The notes: generated by a model not told the origin, from the sequence alone. DNA of 64,000 nucleotides from Micromonospora radicis (GCF_003583405.1 NZ_QXEC01000025.1:16692-80691); one strand, 5' to 3'; positions 1-11,059 are shown, counted from the first letter of the stretch. Numbers and translations: made by a program.

Positions 1-479
1 GTCAGTCGGGCCGGCGTGCGGGCACCGGCGAACACATCGGAGACCACCACGTCGTAGCCGGCGTCCCGGGTCGCGGCCAACACCGCACGGGCGTCACCCA
101 CCCGCACCTTGAGGCGGGCGTCGGCCCGCCACGGCAACGCCCGACGGACGAGGTCGACGAGGGCGGCGTCCACCTCGACCACCCGCTGGATGGAACCGGG
201 ACGGGTGGCGGCGAGGTAGCGGGGCAGGGTCAGCGCGCCGCCACCCAGGTGCAGCACCCGCAGTGGGGTGCCGGCGGGTGCGATCAGGTCGAGCGCGGCG
301 GCCAGCCGGCGGACATACTCGAACTCCAGGTGGGTCGGGTCGGTGAGGTCCACATGCGACTGTGGCGCGCCGTCCAGCGACAACGTCCACGACCCGGGCC
401 GGTCCGGATCCGGCGCCAACTCGGCGAGCCCCGTGTCGACCTGCTCGGTGATCCGGTCGGTGTCGCGGCGGCGGCCCAT
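1..479 (-). CDS. Spermidine synthase-like class I methyltransferase, C-terminus cut by window edge
   Basis: The frame reads from ATG at 479 to the window edge, about 159 residues. It shows a Rossmann SAM-binding motif (HLGGGALTLPR, residues 77-87), an acidic motif II (VVEVDAAL, about 100-107) and YDVVVSDVF near the visible end. This is the spermidine-synthase fold of the fused-MFS and stand-alone SpeE-like proteins of actinobacteria. True polyamine synthesis is not established, since many such actinobacterial proteins lack polyamine-site residues and the C-terminal half is not visible. It is the last gene of the herA-sbcD-sbcC-nurA operon and starts inside a 32-bp tandem repeat. The start at 479 is chosen because the repeat-encoded ATGs at 511 and 543 run into TGA after ten codons. 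Confidence 0.75.
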   Translation of the reverse strand, partial: MGRRRDTDRITEQVDTGLAELAPDPDRPGSWTLSLDGAPQSHVDLTDPTHLEFEYVRRLAAALDLIAPAGTPLRVLHLGGGALTLPRYLAATRPGSIQRVVEVDAALVDLVRRALPWRADARLKVRVGDARAVLAATRDAGYDVVVSDVFAGARTPARL

Positions 480-550
480 CAGCGGGCGCTCCCAGCGGCG
501 GTGCGGCCCATCAGCGGGCGCTCCCAGCGGCGGCGCGGCCCATCAGCGGG
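469..550 (-). repeat. 32-bp tandem repeat spanning the nurA stop and next gene's start
   Basis: The unit begins CATCAGCGGGCGCTCCCAGC on the plus strand and recurs at 477, 509 and 541, the last copy partial. Read on the minus strand, every copy contains TGATG, a stop overlapping a start. It thus creates two ten-codon micro-ORFs (MGRAAAGSAR and MGRTAAGSAR) between nurA and the methyltransferase. Confidence 0.95.
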
Positions 551-1496
551 CGGTCCGCGCGGCGGCGGTCAATGCGCGGTGCAGCAGCCGGGCGTCGCCC
601 AGCCGGGAGCGCAGCAGGCGTTCCAGCCCGGCGATCGGCACCAGGTTCTGCGGTGCCCGGGGATCCTTGTACGGCGTGGAGGCGAACCGGGGCAGGGTGA
701 CCAGGGACAGGTCGGCCAGCCGTACCGCCTCGGCGATCTCCAACTCCGCCGAGCACTCGATCCGGACGATCCCGGCCCACGGCGCTCCCGCCGCCACCGG
801 CAGCCGCAGATACCACGACCAGCCGCCCCAGGCGGTGCCGAGGCGGAACACCGGCGACCGGTGTCCCGGCGCCAGGCCGGTGACCACTGCGGTGAGCCGG
901 GCGTCCAGGTACTGGCTGTGCTGGGTCTTGATGTAGCCGAGGGTGCGCGGCAACTGCCGCCGGTTGCGCAGCGGCCCGTCCACCACCAGCAGGTCGTCGT
1001 CGCCGCGGGCGGCGTCGGAGACCGCCACCTCCAGGGCGGTCAGCGGGCCCTGCACCGCCGCCGGCAGCTTGGCCAACTCGCCGCTGCCGCCGACCCGGTG
1101 CACCGGGTACCGGATGTTGCCGGCCACCACCTCGGCCGCCGACGGGCTGGCGGTGAACAGTCCCCGGCCCACCTTGGCGCCGGCCAACTGCGCGGCCCCG
1201 CGCTCCAGGTCACAACGCACCACCCCGGCCGCGTACGAGGCGGCCAGGCCGGGGAAGGAGGTGCCGTCCTCCTCGGCCGTCCAGACGCTGGCGTCGATCC
1301 GGCGTACCCCGTCGACGAGCAGCACCACCGCCGGGGCCCGTACGCCGGGTCGCGGGCCGATCGCCCGCCAGTCCACCGCGGGCAACTCGACGTCGGCGTC
1401 GACCTGGGCGCTGCTCGGCGTGGCGGGGCCGGCGGCCGACGCCTCGAACGAGGCTCCGTAGGCCGGATCCCAGGTGTCGACGAAGAACCGGCTCAC
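543..1496 (-). CDS. nurA: NurA-domain 5'-3' nuclease, HerA partner
   Basis: A 317-residue protein starting GTG at 1496 (MSRFFVDTWDPAYG). NurA nucleases resect DNA ends together with the HerA translocase. Visible signatures are an early acidic motif LLVDG (Asp62), a second Asp in LLVVDGPL (Asp173), and LGYIKTQHSQYLD (Lys190 region), the usual NurA arrangement. The length is within the range of bacterial NurA proteins. It starts 13 bases after the sbcC stop and belongs to the same minus-strand operon, with a HerA-like ATPase three genes upstream. The much longer open frame reaching 2501 is the antisense-like extension through sbcC and not real. Family assignment is fairly sure; nuclease polarity is inferred from archaeal relatives. 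Confidence 0.85.
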   Translation of the reverse strand: MSRFFVDTWDPAYGASFEASAAGPATPSSAQVDADVELPAVDWRAIGPRPGVRAPAVVLLVDGVRRIDASVWTAEEDGTSFPGLAASYAAGVVRCDLERGAAQLAGAKVGRGLFTASPSAAEVVAGNIRYPVHRVGGSGELAKLPAAVQGPLTALEVAVSDAARGDDDLLVVDGPLRNRRQLPRTLGYIKTQHSQYLDARLTAVVTGLAPGHRSPVFRLGTAWGGWSWYLRLPVAAGAPWAGIVRIECSAELEIAEAVRLADLSLVTLPRFASTPYKDPRAPQNLVPIAGLERLLRSRLGDARLLHRALTAAARTAR

Positions 1497-1509
1497 CGCT
1501 GCGGCCCCC

Positions 1510-3984
1510 TCACCGGCCGGTCCGCTCGACGCGGGCCGACCGGGCGTCCTTGCGCACCTCGAACCGTACCGGGATGCGTTCGGCCAGCGCCGGCACGTGG
1601 GTGACCACGCCGACCATCCGGTCGCCCCGGGCGGCCAAGTTCTCCAAGGTGGCGGCGACCGTGTCCAGCGTGGCCGCGTCCAGCGTGCCGAAACCCTCGT
1701 CCAGCACGATCGATTCCAGGCTGGCCGCGGTGGTCGACATCCCCGCCAACTGCTCGGACAGGGCCAGGGCCAGGGCCAACGACGCCTGGAAGGTCTCACC
1801 GCCGGACAGGGTCCGGACGCCCCGACGCAGGCCCGCGTCGTGGTGGTCGACGACGAAGAACTCACCCTTGTCGTGCACCAGGTCGTACTGGCCGCCGGAG
1901 AGTTCCCGCAGGATCCGCGAGGCGCCGTCGACCAGCAGGTCCAGCGCCTCGGCCAGCAACCACCGCTCGAAGTTGTTGGCCCGCAGGTGCCCGGCCAACG
2001 CCCGGGCCACCTGGGCCTGCCGCTCGTGCTCGGCCCGCTGCTCGCGCAGCCCGGCGGCCTGCTCACGGCGCTCGACGAGCCGCCGCAGCTCGGCCTCGGC
2101 CCGCTCCACCGCGACTGTCGCGGCACGTACCGGATCGTCGGGAGCGGGCAGCCCCGCGTCGGCGAAGAGGCCGTCGATGCGGGCGGCCACCGCGCGCGTC
2201 GCCGCCTGCGCGTCGGATGCCGACGTCGCCAGGGTGGTCCGCCGCGACCGGCGCTGCCGTGCCTGCTCCTGCGCCCACTCGGACAGGGCGGTCCAGGCGG
2301 CGGCCAGGTCGTCCCGGTCGGCGGCCGGCGGACCGAACCGGGCCAATCCGTCGCGGGTGCCGTCGAAGTGCCGCCACGCGGTACGCAGCCGCTCCTGCGC
2401 CGCGTCCACGGTGCCCCGGGCCCGGCGCGCGGCGTCCCGACCGGCCCGCACCGCCGTGGCCGCGGCATCCAGCGCCGCCCGGAGCCGGGTGTGTTCGTCA
2501 AGCCGTTCGCGCAGCGTCTGCACGCTGGCCGCGTCGGCGAGGAGTTCGTCCAGTGCGGCCAGCCGGGTCCGCAGGCCGTCGTGTTCGGCGCGGGCCCGCA
2601 CCAGGATCCGGTCCAGTTCCCGCGCCGCCGCGTCGCGCTCGGCCACCAGCCGCTTCGCGGCCTCGCTGGCCGCCCGCGCCGACTTCCCGGCAGCCACCGC
2701 GCGGGCCACCGCCGAGCCGGCCGGCACCGCCGGCACCCGAACCACCACCTGCTCGCACACCGGACAGGAGGCCCCGTCGGTCAGGTGCGCCCGCAACGCC
2801 GCCGCCTGGTCGGCGGTCTTCGCCTCCTCGTGGGCCTGGAAGGCCACCGCCAGCTCCGCATCGGCCCGCTCGGCCGCCGCGGTCGCCTGCGCCAGGGCCG
2901 CCACCGCCGCGTCATGGTGAGCACCGGCCGCCTGCACCGCGGCACGCAGCTCGTCGGCCTGACCGGCCAGCTGCTCCCGGTCGCCGTAGGCCCGCAACTG
3001 GAGCCGAAGGGCGCTCTCGTCGCCGAGGGCGGTCAGTTCGCCGCGCAGCTTCTCCTCGCGCTCCTCGGCCAGCGAGACCGCGTCGACCGTCGCGTCGGCC
3101 GCCGTCCGAGCGGAGGCCACCGCCCGGGTCAGCTCGGCCGTGGCGTCCGGCGCCCGGACCGCGTCCAGCACGGCCAGTTCGGCGTCGAGGGCGGTCAGGG
3201 CGGCGGTCACCTCCCGCGCCGTCGCCCGCGCCGCCTCCAGCTCCGGTACGGCCGCAGTCACCGCCTCGGCCAGCTCGGTCATCCGCTCGACCTGGCCGAT
3301 GGCCAGGTCGAGGGTGGCGTCGTCGACGTCGGCGAGCCCGGCGAGCAACTGGTCGACCGCCTCCAGCTTCGCCTCGGCCTGCCCGGCCCGGGTGGTGGCC
3401 CGTTGCTGCACCTGCTCGTAGACACCCAGGCCGAGCAGGTTGACCAGGATCTGCTGCCGGGTGGCGGGCCGGGCGTGCAGGAAGTCGGCGAACTGTCCCT
3501 GTGGCAGCACCACGCAGCTGGTGAACTGCTCGTACGGCAGGCCGACCGCCTCCAGCACCGCGGCGTCCATCTCGGCCGGGGTGCCGGCGACGACCTCGCC
3601 GAGGTCCTCCGGGCTGAGCCCGGTGTCCAGCTTGCCGGCGTCGAAGCCGTCCGGCATCAGCTGCAATCCGGCGCCCGCGGTCTTCACGTTGCCGCGGCCG
3701 TCGCGGCGCACCACCCGGGTGGCCACGTAGCGGGCGCCACCGGACTCGAAGACCAGGCGAACCCGTGCCTCCGTCGCCGACGGCGCCAGCGCGTTGCCCA
3801 GCCCGCGGGTGCCACCCCACCGCGGCACCGTGCCGTAGAGGGCGAAGCAGATCGCGTCGAGCACCGTGGACTTGCCGGACCCGGTGGGCCCGACCAGGGC
3901 GAAGAAGTCGGCGTCGGTGAAGTCGATGGTGGTCTCTTCGCGGAACACCGTGAAGCCGGCCAGGTCCAGACGCATCGGCCGCAT
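1510..3984 (-). CDS. sbcC: Exonuclease SbcC (Rad50-like SMC ATPase)
   Basis: An 824-residue ATPase of the SbcCD (Mre11-Rad50-like) complex, which opens DNA hairpins and processes double-strand ends. The N-terminal half-domain has Walker A GPTGSGKST (32-40) and a Q-loop (LPQGQFADFL, about 160-169). A long Ala/Glu/Arg-rich coiled coil follows, interrupted by the zinc-hook CPVC (407-410). The C-terminal half-domain has the ABC signature LSGGETFQAS (from 726) and Walker B IVLDEGF (759-765). The ATG at 3984 overlaps the sbcD stop as TGATG, so translation is probably coupled. Somewhat shorter than E. coli SbcC, mainly in the coiled coil, as usual in actinobacteria. Confidence 0.95.
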   Translation of the reverse strand: MRPMRLDLAGFTVFREETTIDFTDADFFALVGPTGSGKSTVLDAICFALYGTVPRWGGTRGLGNALAPSATEARVRLVFESGGARYVATRVVRRDGRGNVKTAGAGLQLMPDGFDAGKLDTGLSPEDLGEVVAGTPAEMDAAVLEAVGLPYEQFTSCVVLPQGQFADFLHARPATRQQILVNLLGLGVYEQVQQRATTRAGQAEAKLEAVDQLLAGLADVDDATLDLAIGQVERMTELAEAVTAAVPELEAARATAREVTAALTALDAELAVLDAVRAPDATAELTRAVASARTAADATVDAVSLAEEREEKLRGELTALGDESALRLQLRAYGDREQLAGQADELRAAVQAAGAHHDAAVAALAQATAAAERADAELAVAFQAHEEAKTADQAAALRAHLTDGASCPVCEQVVVRVPAVPAGSAVARAVAAGKSARAASEAAKRLVAERDAAARELDRILVRARAEHDGLRTRLAALDELLADAASVQTLRERLDEHTRLRAALDAAATAVRAGRDAARRARGTVDAAQERLRTAWRHFDGTRDGLARFGPPAADRDDLAAAWTALSEWAQEQARQRRSRRTTLATSASDAQAATRAVAARIDGLFADAGLPAPDDPVRAATVAVERAEAELRRLVERREQAAGLREQRAEHERQAQVARALAGHLRANNFERWLLAEALDLLVDGASRILRELSGGQYDLVHDKGEFFVVDHHDAGLRRGVRTLSGGETFQASLALALALSEQLAGMSTTAASLESIVLDEGFGTLDAATLDTVAATLENLAARGDRMVGVVTHVPALAERIPVRFEVRKDARSARVERTGR

Positions 3985-5132
3985 CAGTGTTCGACCTCCT
4001 CGAGCAGCTCGTCGAAGAGGTGCCGGACCTCGTCGTCGGCGTGCCCCCGGCTGTCCAGGTAGTCGGCGAAGAGCTGGCGCGGCGAGCGGCCGGAGCGCTG
4101 GGCGACGCGGGTGCCGCTGCCGGGCGCGGGCACCAGTTCCGGGTCGATGCGGATCTCCAGCGCCCGGGGCAGCAGCTCCTGTACCTCCTCGCGCAGCCCG
4201 GCGCGGGGCTGTTCGCGGACGTACACCCGCAGCCAGCCCTCCGGTGGGGTGATCTCGGCGAGTTGGGCCAGCGTGCCGCGTACCGTGCGCAGGGCCGCCG
4301 CGGCGGCCACCGGCACCTCGCGGACCTGCGCCGCGGTACGCGCACCGACCTCGACGACGGTCACCGACGGGACGTTCTCCTGCTCGCCGAAGTCCACCGC
4401 GAGCGGGGCACCGCTGTAGCGGATCGGGCACGGCCCCTGCACCCGCTGCGCCCGGTGCAGGTGACCCAGCGCGACGTAGTGCGCGGTGCCGGGGAAGACC
4501 GTGGCGGGCACCGCGTAACCCATGATCGTGTGCGCGTCCCGCTCGCCGCCGCCGGTGGCCGCGCCGACCACGGTCAGGTGGGCGGTGACCAGGTGCACCC
4601 GGTCGGGTTCGGCGAACCCGTCGGTCAACCGGGCCAGAATCCGGCCCAGGTGATCGGCGTAGGTCTGGGTGCTCTCCGCGGCGGTCAACTCGTACATCTC
4701 CACCGCGCGGATCGCGTACCGCTGGGACAGGAACGGCAGCGCGGCCAGCCGCCAGCGTTCCCCGCCGGCCGTGACGCCGTCGATGACGTGCTCGGCCGGA
4801 TCCTCCCGGACCGCGCCGCGCAGCGTGATCCCGGCGGCGTCGGCCCACGGCCGCAGCGCGTCCAGCGCCGCGCCGTTGTCGTGGTTGCCGCCGACGGCCA
4901 CCACGTCCGCGCCGGTACGCCGCAACGCGGTCAACGCCCGGGTGACCAGCCGGGTCGCCTCCGCCGTGGGTGCGGCGGTGTCGTAGAGGTCGCCCGCGAT
5001 GACGACCAGATCCGGCCGCTCCTGCCGGGCGATGTCGATCACCTCGGCCAGCACCTGCTTGTGCTCCTCGGCCCGCGACTGTCCCTTGAGGACCTTGCCC
5101 ACGTGCCAGTCGGAGGTGTGCAGGATCTTCAC
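3984..5132 (-). CDS. sbcD: Exonuclease SbcD (Mre11-like Mn-dependent nuclease)
   Basis: A 382-residue metallophosphoesterase, the nuclease subunit of SbcCD. Metal-binding motifs appear in order: DWH (Asp8, His10), GDLYD (47-51), GNHD (82-85), the VTAH motif, and GHLH further on. The GTG at 5132 (MKILHTSDWHVGK) is chosen because family homology begins exactly there and an AGGCAGG ribosome site lies just upstream; the open frame continues to 5312 only through repeat DNA. It overlaps sbcC by one base. Its leader contains a dispersed GC-rich repeat, also found as a pair near 59.6 kb. Confidence 0.95.
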   Translation of the reverse strand: MKILHTSDWHVGKVLKGQSRAEEHKQVLAEVIDIARQERPDLVVIAGDLYDTAAPTAEATRLVTRALTALRRTGADVVAVGGNHDNGAALDALRPWADAAGITLRGAVREDPAEHVIDGVTAGGERWRLAALPFLSQRYAIRAVEMYELTAAESTQTYADHLGRILARLTDGFAEPDRVHLVTAHLTVVGAATGGGERDAHTIMGYAVPATVFPGTAHYVALGHLHRAQRVQGPCPIRYSGAPLAVDFGEQENVPSVTVVEVGARTAAQVREVPVAAAAALRTVRGTLAQLAEITPPEGWLRVYVREQPRAGLREEVQELLPRALEIRIDPELVPAPGSGTRVAQRSGRSPRQLFADYLDSRGHADDEVRHLFDELLEEVEH

Positions 5133-5139
5133 AGTGCCT

Positions 5140-5200
5140 GCCTTTCGTTCGCGACTGCGGGGCTCCGCTTCGCTGCACTCCTCGCGCTCACTGGTCAGCC
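5140..5200 (-). repeat. Dispersed repeat element, diverged copy
   Basis: On the minus strand this holds GTGAGCGCGAGGAGTG, a short variable middle, then GAGCCCCGCAGTCGCGAACG. The same two blocks, with a different middle, form the perfect 54-bp direct repeat at 59581-59688. It lies between the herA stop and the sbcD start. Confidence 0.85.
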
Positions 5201-5211
5201 CTCGTCGCTGC

Positions 5212-6963
<1,752 letters not shown>

Positions 6964-7168
6964 CGGGCGGCTCCTCCTCGGCTGGCCATCGCGGTCCGCA
7001 CGCCCTGCATCCTGCCCGAGGAGTACGACAGGTCGCCACGCGACGCGGCGGAGACCACGTCCCGGCTGCGCGCCGACCACGTACCGCCACGCCATGTCCA
7101 CGGATCGTGCCGGTGGCGGCGCCGGTCCCGAGCCGCGACGGCGCCGTCGCGAGTCGGTTCGCCGGGCT

Positions 7169-9436
7169 TTATCGGCCGGGCTCCGGCCGGCGCAGGTCCG
7201 GGCTGAGCCGGCCGGCCAACTCCCGCACGGCCGCCTCGTAGCCCGGGTCGGTGTGGTACGGCCAGTGCTGGTTGATCGGCGGGGGCACGGTGTCGTCCGT
7301 CGACACGGTGACGGCCTGCGGATCGCGCAGCCGTCGGTCGACGCTGCCGGCTGGCCCGGTGACCTCGGGCTGCTGACCGGGCCGGTGCGCGGAGAAGACC
7401 GGACCGCCGATCGGGTCGGTGTCCCGCCACAGGTTCACCCACCGCCAGCCGACCCGGTCGCCGACCTCGCAGAGCACCCGGTCGCCGAGGAAGGCCGGGC
7501 AGAGCCGGGCGTAGAGCCGGTGCAGCGGGCTGCCGTGGGTCAGCAGCGCCACCCGGGGCACCACCTCGGGCGGGAGTTGGAGCAGGGTGGCGGCGGCCAG
7601 CACCGAGCCGTGCGAGTGCCCGGAGAGGATCACCCCGCCCTGGTCGGCCAGCGCGGTGACCCGCTTGGCCAGCTCCGGCACCGCCCGTTCGGCGTAACAG
7701 GGGGGCGCGAACGGGTGCACCGTACGCGGCCAGAAGGTGCCCAGATCCCAGATCACCGCGACCGTGCGCCGGGTGCCCTCGGACCGGTAGGACAGCAGCC
7801 CGATCACCAGGATCCCGGCCGCGACCAGCCCGATCACGTAGATCCCGATGTCGGTGGCGTACGCCAGGTTGGTGGTCGCCGTGCCGTCGGTCCGGGCCAG
7901 CCGCCGACTCAGGTCCGACGGCCCGATGCCGACCAGGTCCAGCGCGACCGTCGCCACCCCGATCAGCGACAGCACCAGAAACACGACGAAGACCGGTCGC
8001 AGTTGCTCGACGACCGCGGCCCGGGCGACGACCTCGCGGACGGTGCTGCGCCGGGGCACCGCCTCCGGTGGCGGGTCCGGGAAGTCCCGCCGGACGATCC
8101 GCTCGGCGAGCCGGCGACGGCGTCGCCGGCTGGCCAGGATCCGCCAGATCGCGACCGCGGCGACCACCATCACGGCGGCCAGGCCGGCGAGGGCCGCCCA
8201 ACGGTAGGAGACCGGTGGTTCCAGCGGTGGGGCGCCGGGCTCGTTCGGCCGGGCCGGGTTCGGGATCTCGCCCCGGTCCAGGAAGTCGGCGACGCGGTAG
8301 ACGAGGGCGGCGGAGAAGCCGTACGCGGCGGCGATCGACGCGGCGGCGAGCACCGGGGTGGCCAACCCGCTCAGCAACGACGAGTGGCGTTCGTGGCTGC
8401 GGCGCCGTTGGTGGACGGTGGTGACGACCAGCGCGACCAGCAGGGCGGCCTGGGCCGCGACCAGGCCGGCGACCGCACCCTCGTAGCCGGGCAACTGTCC
8501 CTGCGGCGGTTCCGGCTCCAGCGGTATCGCGGTGTAGCCGAGGGCCAGCAGGGTCAGCCCGATGGCGGCGAGCCGCAGCGGACGGACGCCGCGCAGGTCG
8601 ACCGGTCCCCGACCGGGACCCTCGGACGAGGCGCGGGCCGGTAGGCAGAGCAGTACCACGCTGGCCGTGAGCAGCAGCCAGGCCAGGGCGAGGAAGACGT
8701 AGCCCACCACCGTCGGGCGAAGGTGGATCTGCGCGCCGAGCAGGAGGGTGGTGAGCGTGCCGAGGCCGATCGCGAGGTGGATGGCGCGCAGTCGTTGCAC
8801 CACGAGCGCGTCGTTCCAGAAGCCGGGCCGGTCGATCCGGTCCTCCCCGCCGCTGGTGCGGTCCTGTCCGCGTGCGGCCGGGAAGGCCTCGAACGCCCGG
8901 GCGGAGCGTTCACCGAGCCACCAGAGCAGCCGCAGCGCGCCGATCGGCACCAGCGCGAGGATCGCCAGCCGCGGGCCGAGCGGCATGTCGGCCAGCCAGC
9001 CCAGATAGCCGCGGTGTCGGACGCAGGGGTGGTAGGGGGTGCACTGCCAGCCCACCAGGTCGATGCTCACCCCCACCACGGACAGCACGTACGCGGCGGT
9101 CACGGTGGCCGCCAGCAGCCTGCTCAGCGGGCCGATCAGGCCACCGGACCCGCCGGTCGCCGGTCGGGTCCAGACCGTGAGGTTGGCCAGCATGAACGGC
9201 AGCAGGAACAGCAGGGACAGGGTCCGTACGGTGGCGCCGGCGGTCAGTGCACCCCAGCGGTACGCCTCCACCTTCAGCCCGCCCGGCCGGTCGCTGATCC
9301 CGAATCCGGGCCGGGGCCGGTAGAAGCCGGCGTTGTCGTCACCGGCGACCCGGATCACCACCGGGTGGTCCAGCAGCGCCTCGGCGGAGGTGCCCGAGAC
9401 CCCGTGTACCCGTAGCTCGACCACCTCGTGCGTCAA
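7169..9436 (-). CDS. Integral membrane protein with lipase/esterase-type GHSHG motif
   Basis: A 755-residue protein I cannot assign to a characterised family. Around 70 soluble residues with a HGVSGT motif open it. Many hydrophobic membrane segments follow across the middle (for example LSLLFLLPFMLANLTVW and VVGYVFLALAWLLLTASVVLL), broken by Arg-rich loops. A soluble C-terminal domain has ILSGHSHGSVLAAATLL with Ser608 in a GxSxG nucleophile elbow. A membrane-anchored alpha/beta hydrolase is the likely fold; the substrate is unknown. TTG at 9436 is preferred as start because GGGAGGCGGG precedes it; GTG at 9472 is the alternative and lacks a site. Its 3' end faces the herA promoter region, and 9437-9536 holds nothing I recognise. 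Confidence 0.75.
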   Translation of the reverse strand: MTHEVVELRVHGVSGTSAEALLDHPVVIRVAGDDNAGFYRPRPGFGISDRPGGLKVEAYRWGALTAGATVRTLSLLFLLPFMLANLTVWTRPATGGSGGLIGPLSRLLAATVTAAYVLSVVGVSIDLVGWQCTPYHPCVRHRGYLGWLADMPLGPRLAILALVPIGALRLLWWLGERSARAFEAFPAARGQDRTSGGEDRIDRPGFWNDALVVQRLRAIHLAIGLGTLTTLLLGAQIHLRPTVVGYVFLALAWLLLTASVVLLCLPARASSEGPGRGPVDLRGVRPLRLAAIGLTLLALGYTAIPLEPEPPQGQLPGYEGAVAGLVAAQAALLVALVVTTVHQRRRSHERHSSLLSGLATPVLAAASIAAAYGFSAALVYRVADFLDRGEIPNPARPNEPGAPPLEPPVSYRWAALAGLAAVMVVAAVAIWRILASRRRRRRLAERIVRRDFPDPPPEAVPRRSTVREVVARAAVVEQLRPVFVVFLVLSLIGVATVALDLVGIGPSDLSRRLARTDGTATTNLAYATDIGIYVIGLVAAGILVIGLLSYRSEGTRRTVAVIWDLGTFWPRTVHPFAPPCYAERAVPELAKRVTALADQGGVILSGHSHGSVLAAATLLQLPPEVVPRVALLTHGSPLHRLYARLCPAFLGDRVLCEVGDRVGWRWVNLWRDTDPIGGPVFSAHRPGQQPEVTGPAGSVDRRLRDPQAVTVSTDDTVPPPINQHWPYHTDPGYEAAVRELAGRLSPDLRRPEPGR

Positions 9437-9536
9437 CGTCCCGCCTCCCGGCCGTTGCCGATCCCGGTTCACGGTAGGGAGCCGACCTGGGCCGGTGCGG
9501 GTCGTTTCGGCCGCTTTCCCCCGGCCGGGGTGGGCG

Positions 9537-10283
9537 TCAGCGCCGGGCGTAGCGGAGCAGCAGCGTGCCGTCGCCCGCGTGCAGGACGTGGCGCAGCGGC
9601 AGTCGCCGTACCGGACCCGGGTCGCCGGCGGTGATCCGGCCGGGGCCGGCGCCGGCGAGCAGCGGGGCGACCGACAGGCAGACCTCGTCGACCAGGTCTT
9701 CGGCGGTGAGCGCGCCGAACAGTTGCGGCCCGCCCTCGCAGAGCACCTGGCCGAGGCCGCGTCGGCGCAGCTCGGCGAGGCCGGCGGCCAGGTCGACCCG
9801 GTCGTGGCCGCAGCGCACCAGGTCGGCCACGGCGGTCAGGCCGGGTGGTGCGGGCGTCGGGTCGCGGGTGAGGATCACCGGGCGGACGGGCGCGTCGGCG
9901 AAGGCGGCCTGGGTGGGGTCGAGGTCGAGGGTGCCGGAGACCACCACCAGCGTCGGGTACTCGGCCAGGCCGTGCGCGCGTCGCCAGTCGCGGCGGCGGG
10001 CGTCGAGGCGAACCGCACGGTAGCCCTCGTGTCGCAGGGTGCCGGCGGCGACCAGCAGCGCGTCACAGAGCATCCGCAGCAGACCGAAGACCCGCTTGTC
10101 GGGTTCCCCGGAGAGCCCGGCGGAGTACCCGTCGACACTCACCGCACCGTCGACACTGGTCACGAAGTTCATCCGCAGGTGCGGTGCGTCGGCGCGGCGG
10201 TAGTGCTCGACGAGGGCGGCGTCGTCGAGCGGTCCGGGGGACGGGGCCGGCCAGAGGGCGGAAATCGGCGCGGGCGCGGTCAT
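9537..10283 (-). CDS. RibD C-terminal/dihydrofolate-reductase-fold reductase
   Basis: A 248-residue protein of the RibD-C family (pyrimidine reductase for riboflavin and look-alikes). The N-terminal MNFVTSVDGAVS matches the NADPH-site strand, and VLCEGGPQLFGALTAEDLVDE matches the conserved EGG-P motif near the end of the fold. There is no deaminase domain, so it is not a full RibD. Stand-alone members in actinobacteria are usually annotated as pyrimidine reductase family proteins of unproven substrate. No riboflavin genes are nearby. The ATG at 10283 diverges from the pRiA4b-like gene at 10434. Confidence 0.8.
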   Translation of the reverse strand: MTAPAPISALWPAPSPGPLDDAALVEHYRRADAPHLRMNFVTSVDGAVSVDGYSAGLSGEPDKRVFGLLRMLCDALLVAAGTLRHEGYRAVRLDARRRDWRRAHGLAEYPTLVVVSGTLDLDPTQAAFADAPVRPVILTRDPTPAPPGLTAVADLVRCGHDRVDLAAGLAELRRRGLGQVLCEGGPQLFGALTAEDLVDEVCLSVAPLLAGAGPGRITAGDPGPVRRLPLRHVLHAGDGTLLLRYARR

Positions 10284-10433
10284 TCGCTGGCCGGACCGGT
10301 GACCGGAGGGGTGGGTCGGGGGGTACGGTGCTGGCAGTCGCACCAGTTCCGGCCCGGGCAGTCGTCGTGCCGCCGCGTCCGGCACGCTCGGCAGATCATG
10401 CTCGCAGCCTATGCCGAGGAGGATGGGGACAGG

Positions 10434-10979
10434 ATGCCACGTCAGATCTTCCAGTTGCGGATCTCCCTGTCCGGGGTCCGTCCGACGGTCTGGCGCCGGG
10501 TGCTCGTGCCCGGCGGCTACACCCTGGACCGGGTGCACCGGGTGGTGCAGCACGCGATGGGTTGGCGGGACTGTCGCCTGCACTCGTTCGAGATCGACGG
10601 CGTGCAGTACGGCGAGCCCGACCCCGACGGCGAGTTGGCCGTGCAGGACGAGCTGGACGTCCGGCTGGACGCGGTGCTGGGCAAGGGGAGCCGGTTCCAC
10701 TACATCTACGACTTCGGCGACTGGTGGGAACACGACCTGCTGGTGGAGGACGTCTTCGTCGCCGACGCCGACGAGCGTTATCCCACCTGTCTGGACGGCG
10801 AGCGGGCCGGGCCACCGGAGGGCGTCGGCGGGCCGCAGGGGTACCTGCTGGTGCTCACCGCGCTCGCCCACGCGGACCATCCAGAGCACTCGGCGATGCG
10901 CGAGTGGGTGGCTCCCGGCTTCGATCCGGCGGCCTTCGACGCCGGGCGGGTCGCCACCCTGCTGCGCCACTTCTGCTGA
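10434..10979 (+). CDS. Plasmid pRiA4b ORF-3-like family protein
   Basis: A 181-residue protein matching the pRiA4b ORF-3-like family. Its hallmarks are FQLRISLSGVRPTVWRRVLVPGGYTLDRVHRVVQHAMGW at the start and FHYIYDFGDWWEHDLLVE in the middle, followed by CLDGERAGPPEGVGG. The family is widespread on plasmids and chromosomes and its biochemical function is unknown. The ATG at 10434 has AGGAGG upstream; an in-frame ATG at 10398 would add 12 residues without family similarity. Nothing in the neighbourhood suggests a partner. Confidence 0.85.
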   Translation: MPRQIFQLRISLSGVRPTVWRRVLVPGGYTLDRVHRVVQHAMGWRDCRLHSFEIDGVQYGEPDPDGELAVQDELDVRLDAVLGKGSRFHYIYDFGDWWEHDLLVEDVFVADADERYPTCLDGERAGPPEGVGGPQGYLLVLTALAHADHPEHSAMREWVAPGFDPAAFDAGRVATLLRHFC

Positions 10980-11059
10980 CCAACGCCTTGTCGCCGGCCG
11001 GCCCGCCGGCGGGTGTCGGGCGCCTTCCAGGCGTGTGAAGCAGTCTCGCGGTAACGATC

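Noticed and set aside
1474..4062. Long plus-strand frame opposite sbcC
   Set aside because: Antisense shadow of a strongly supported gene, with Gly/Arg-rich sequence and no domain.
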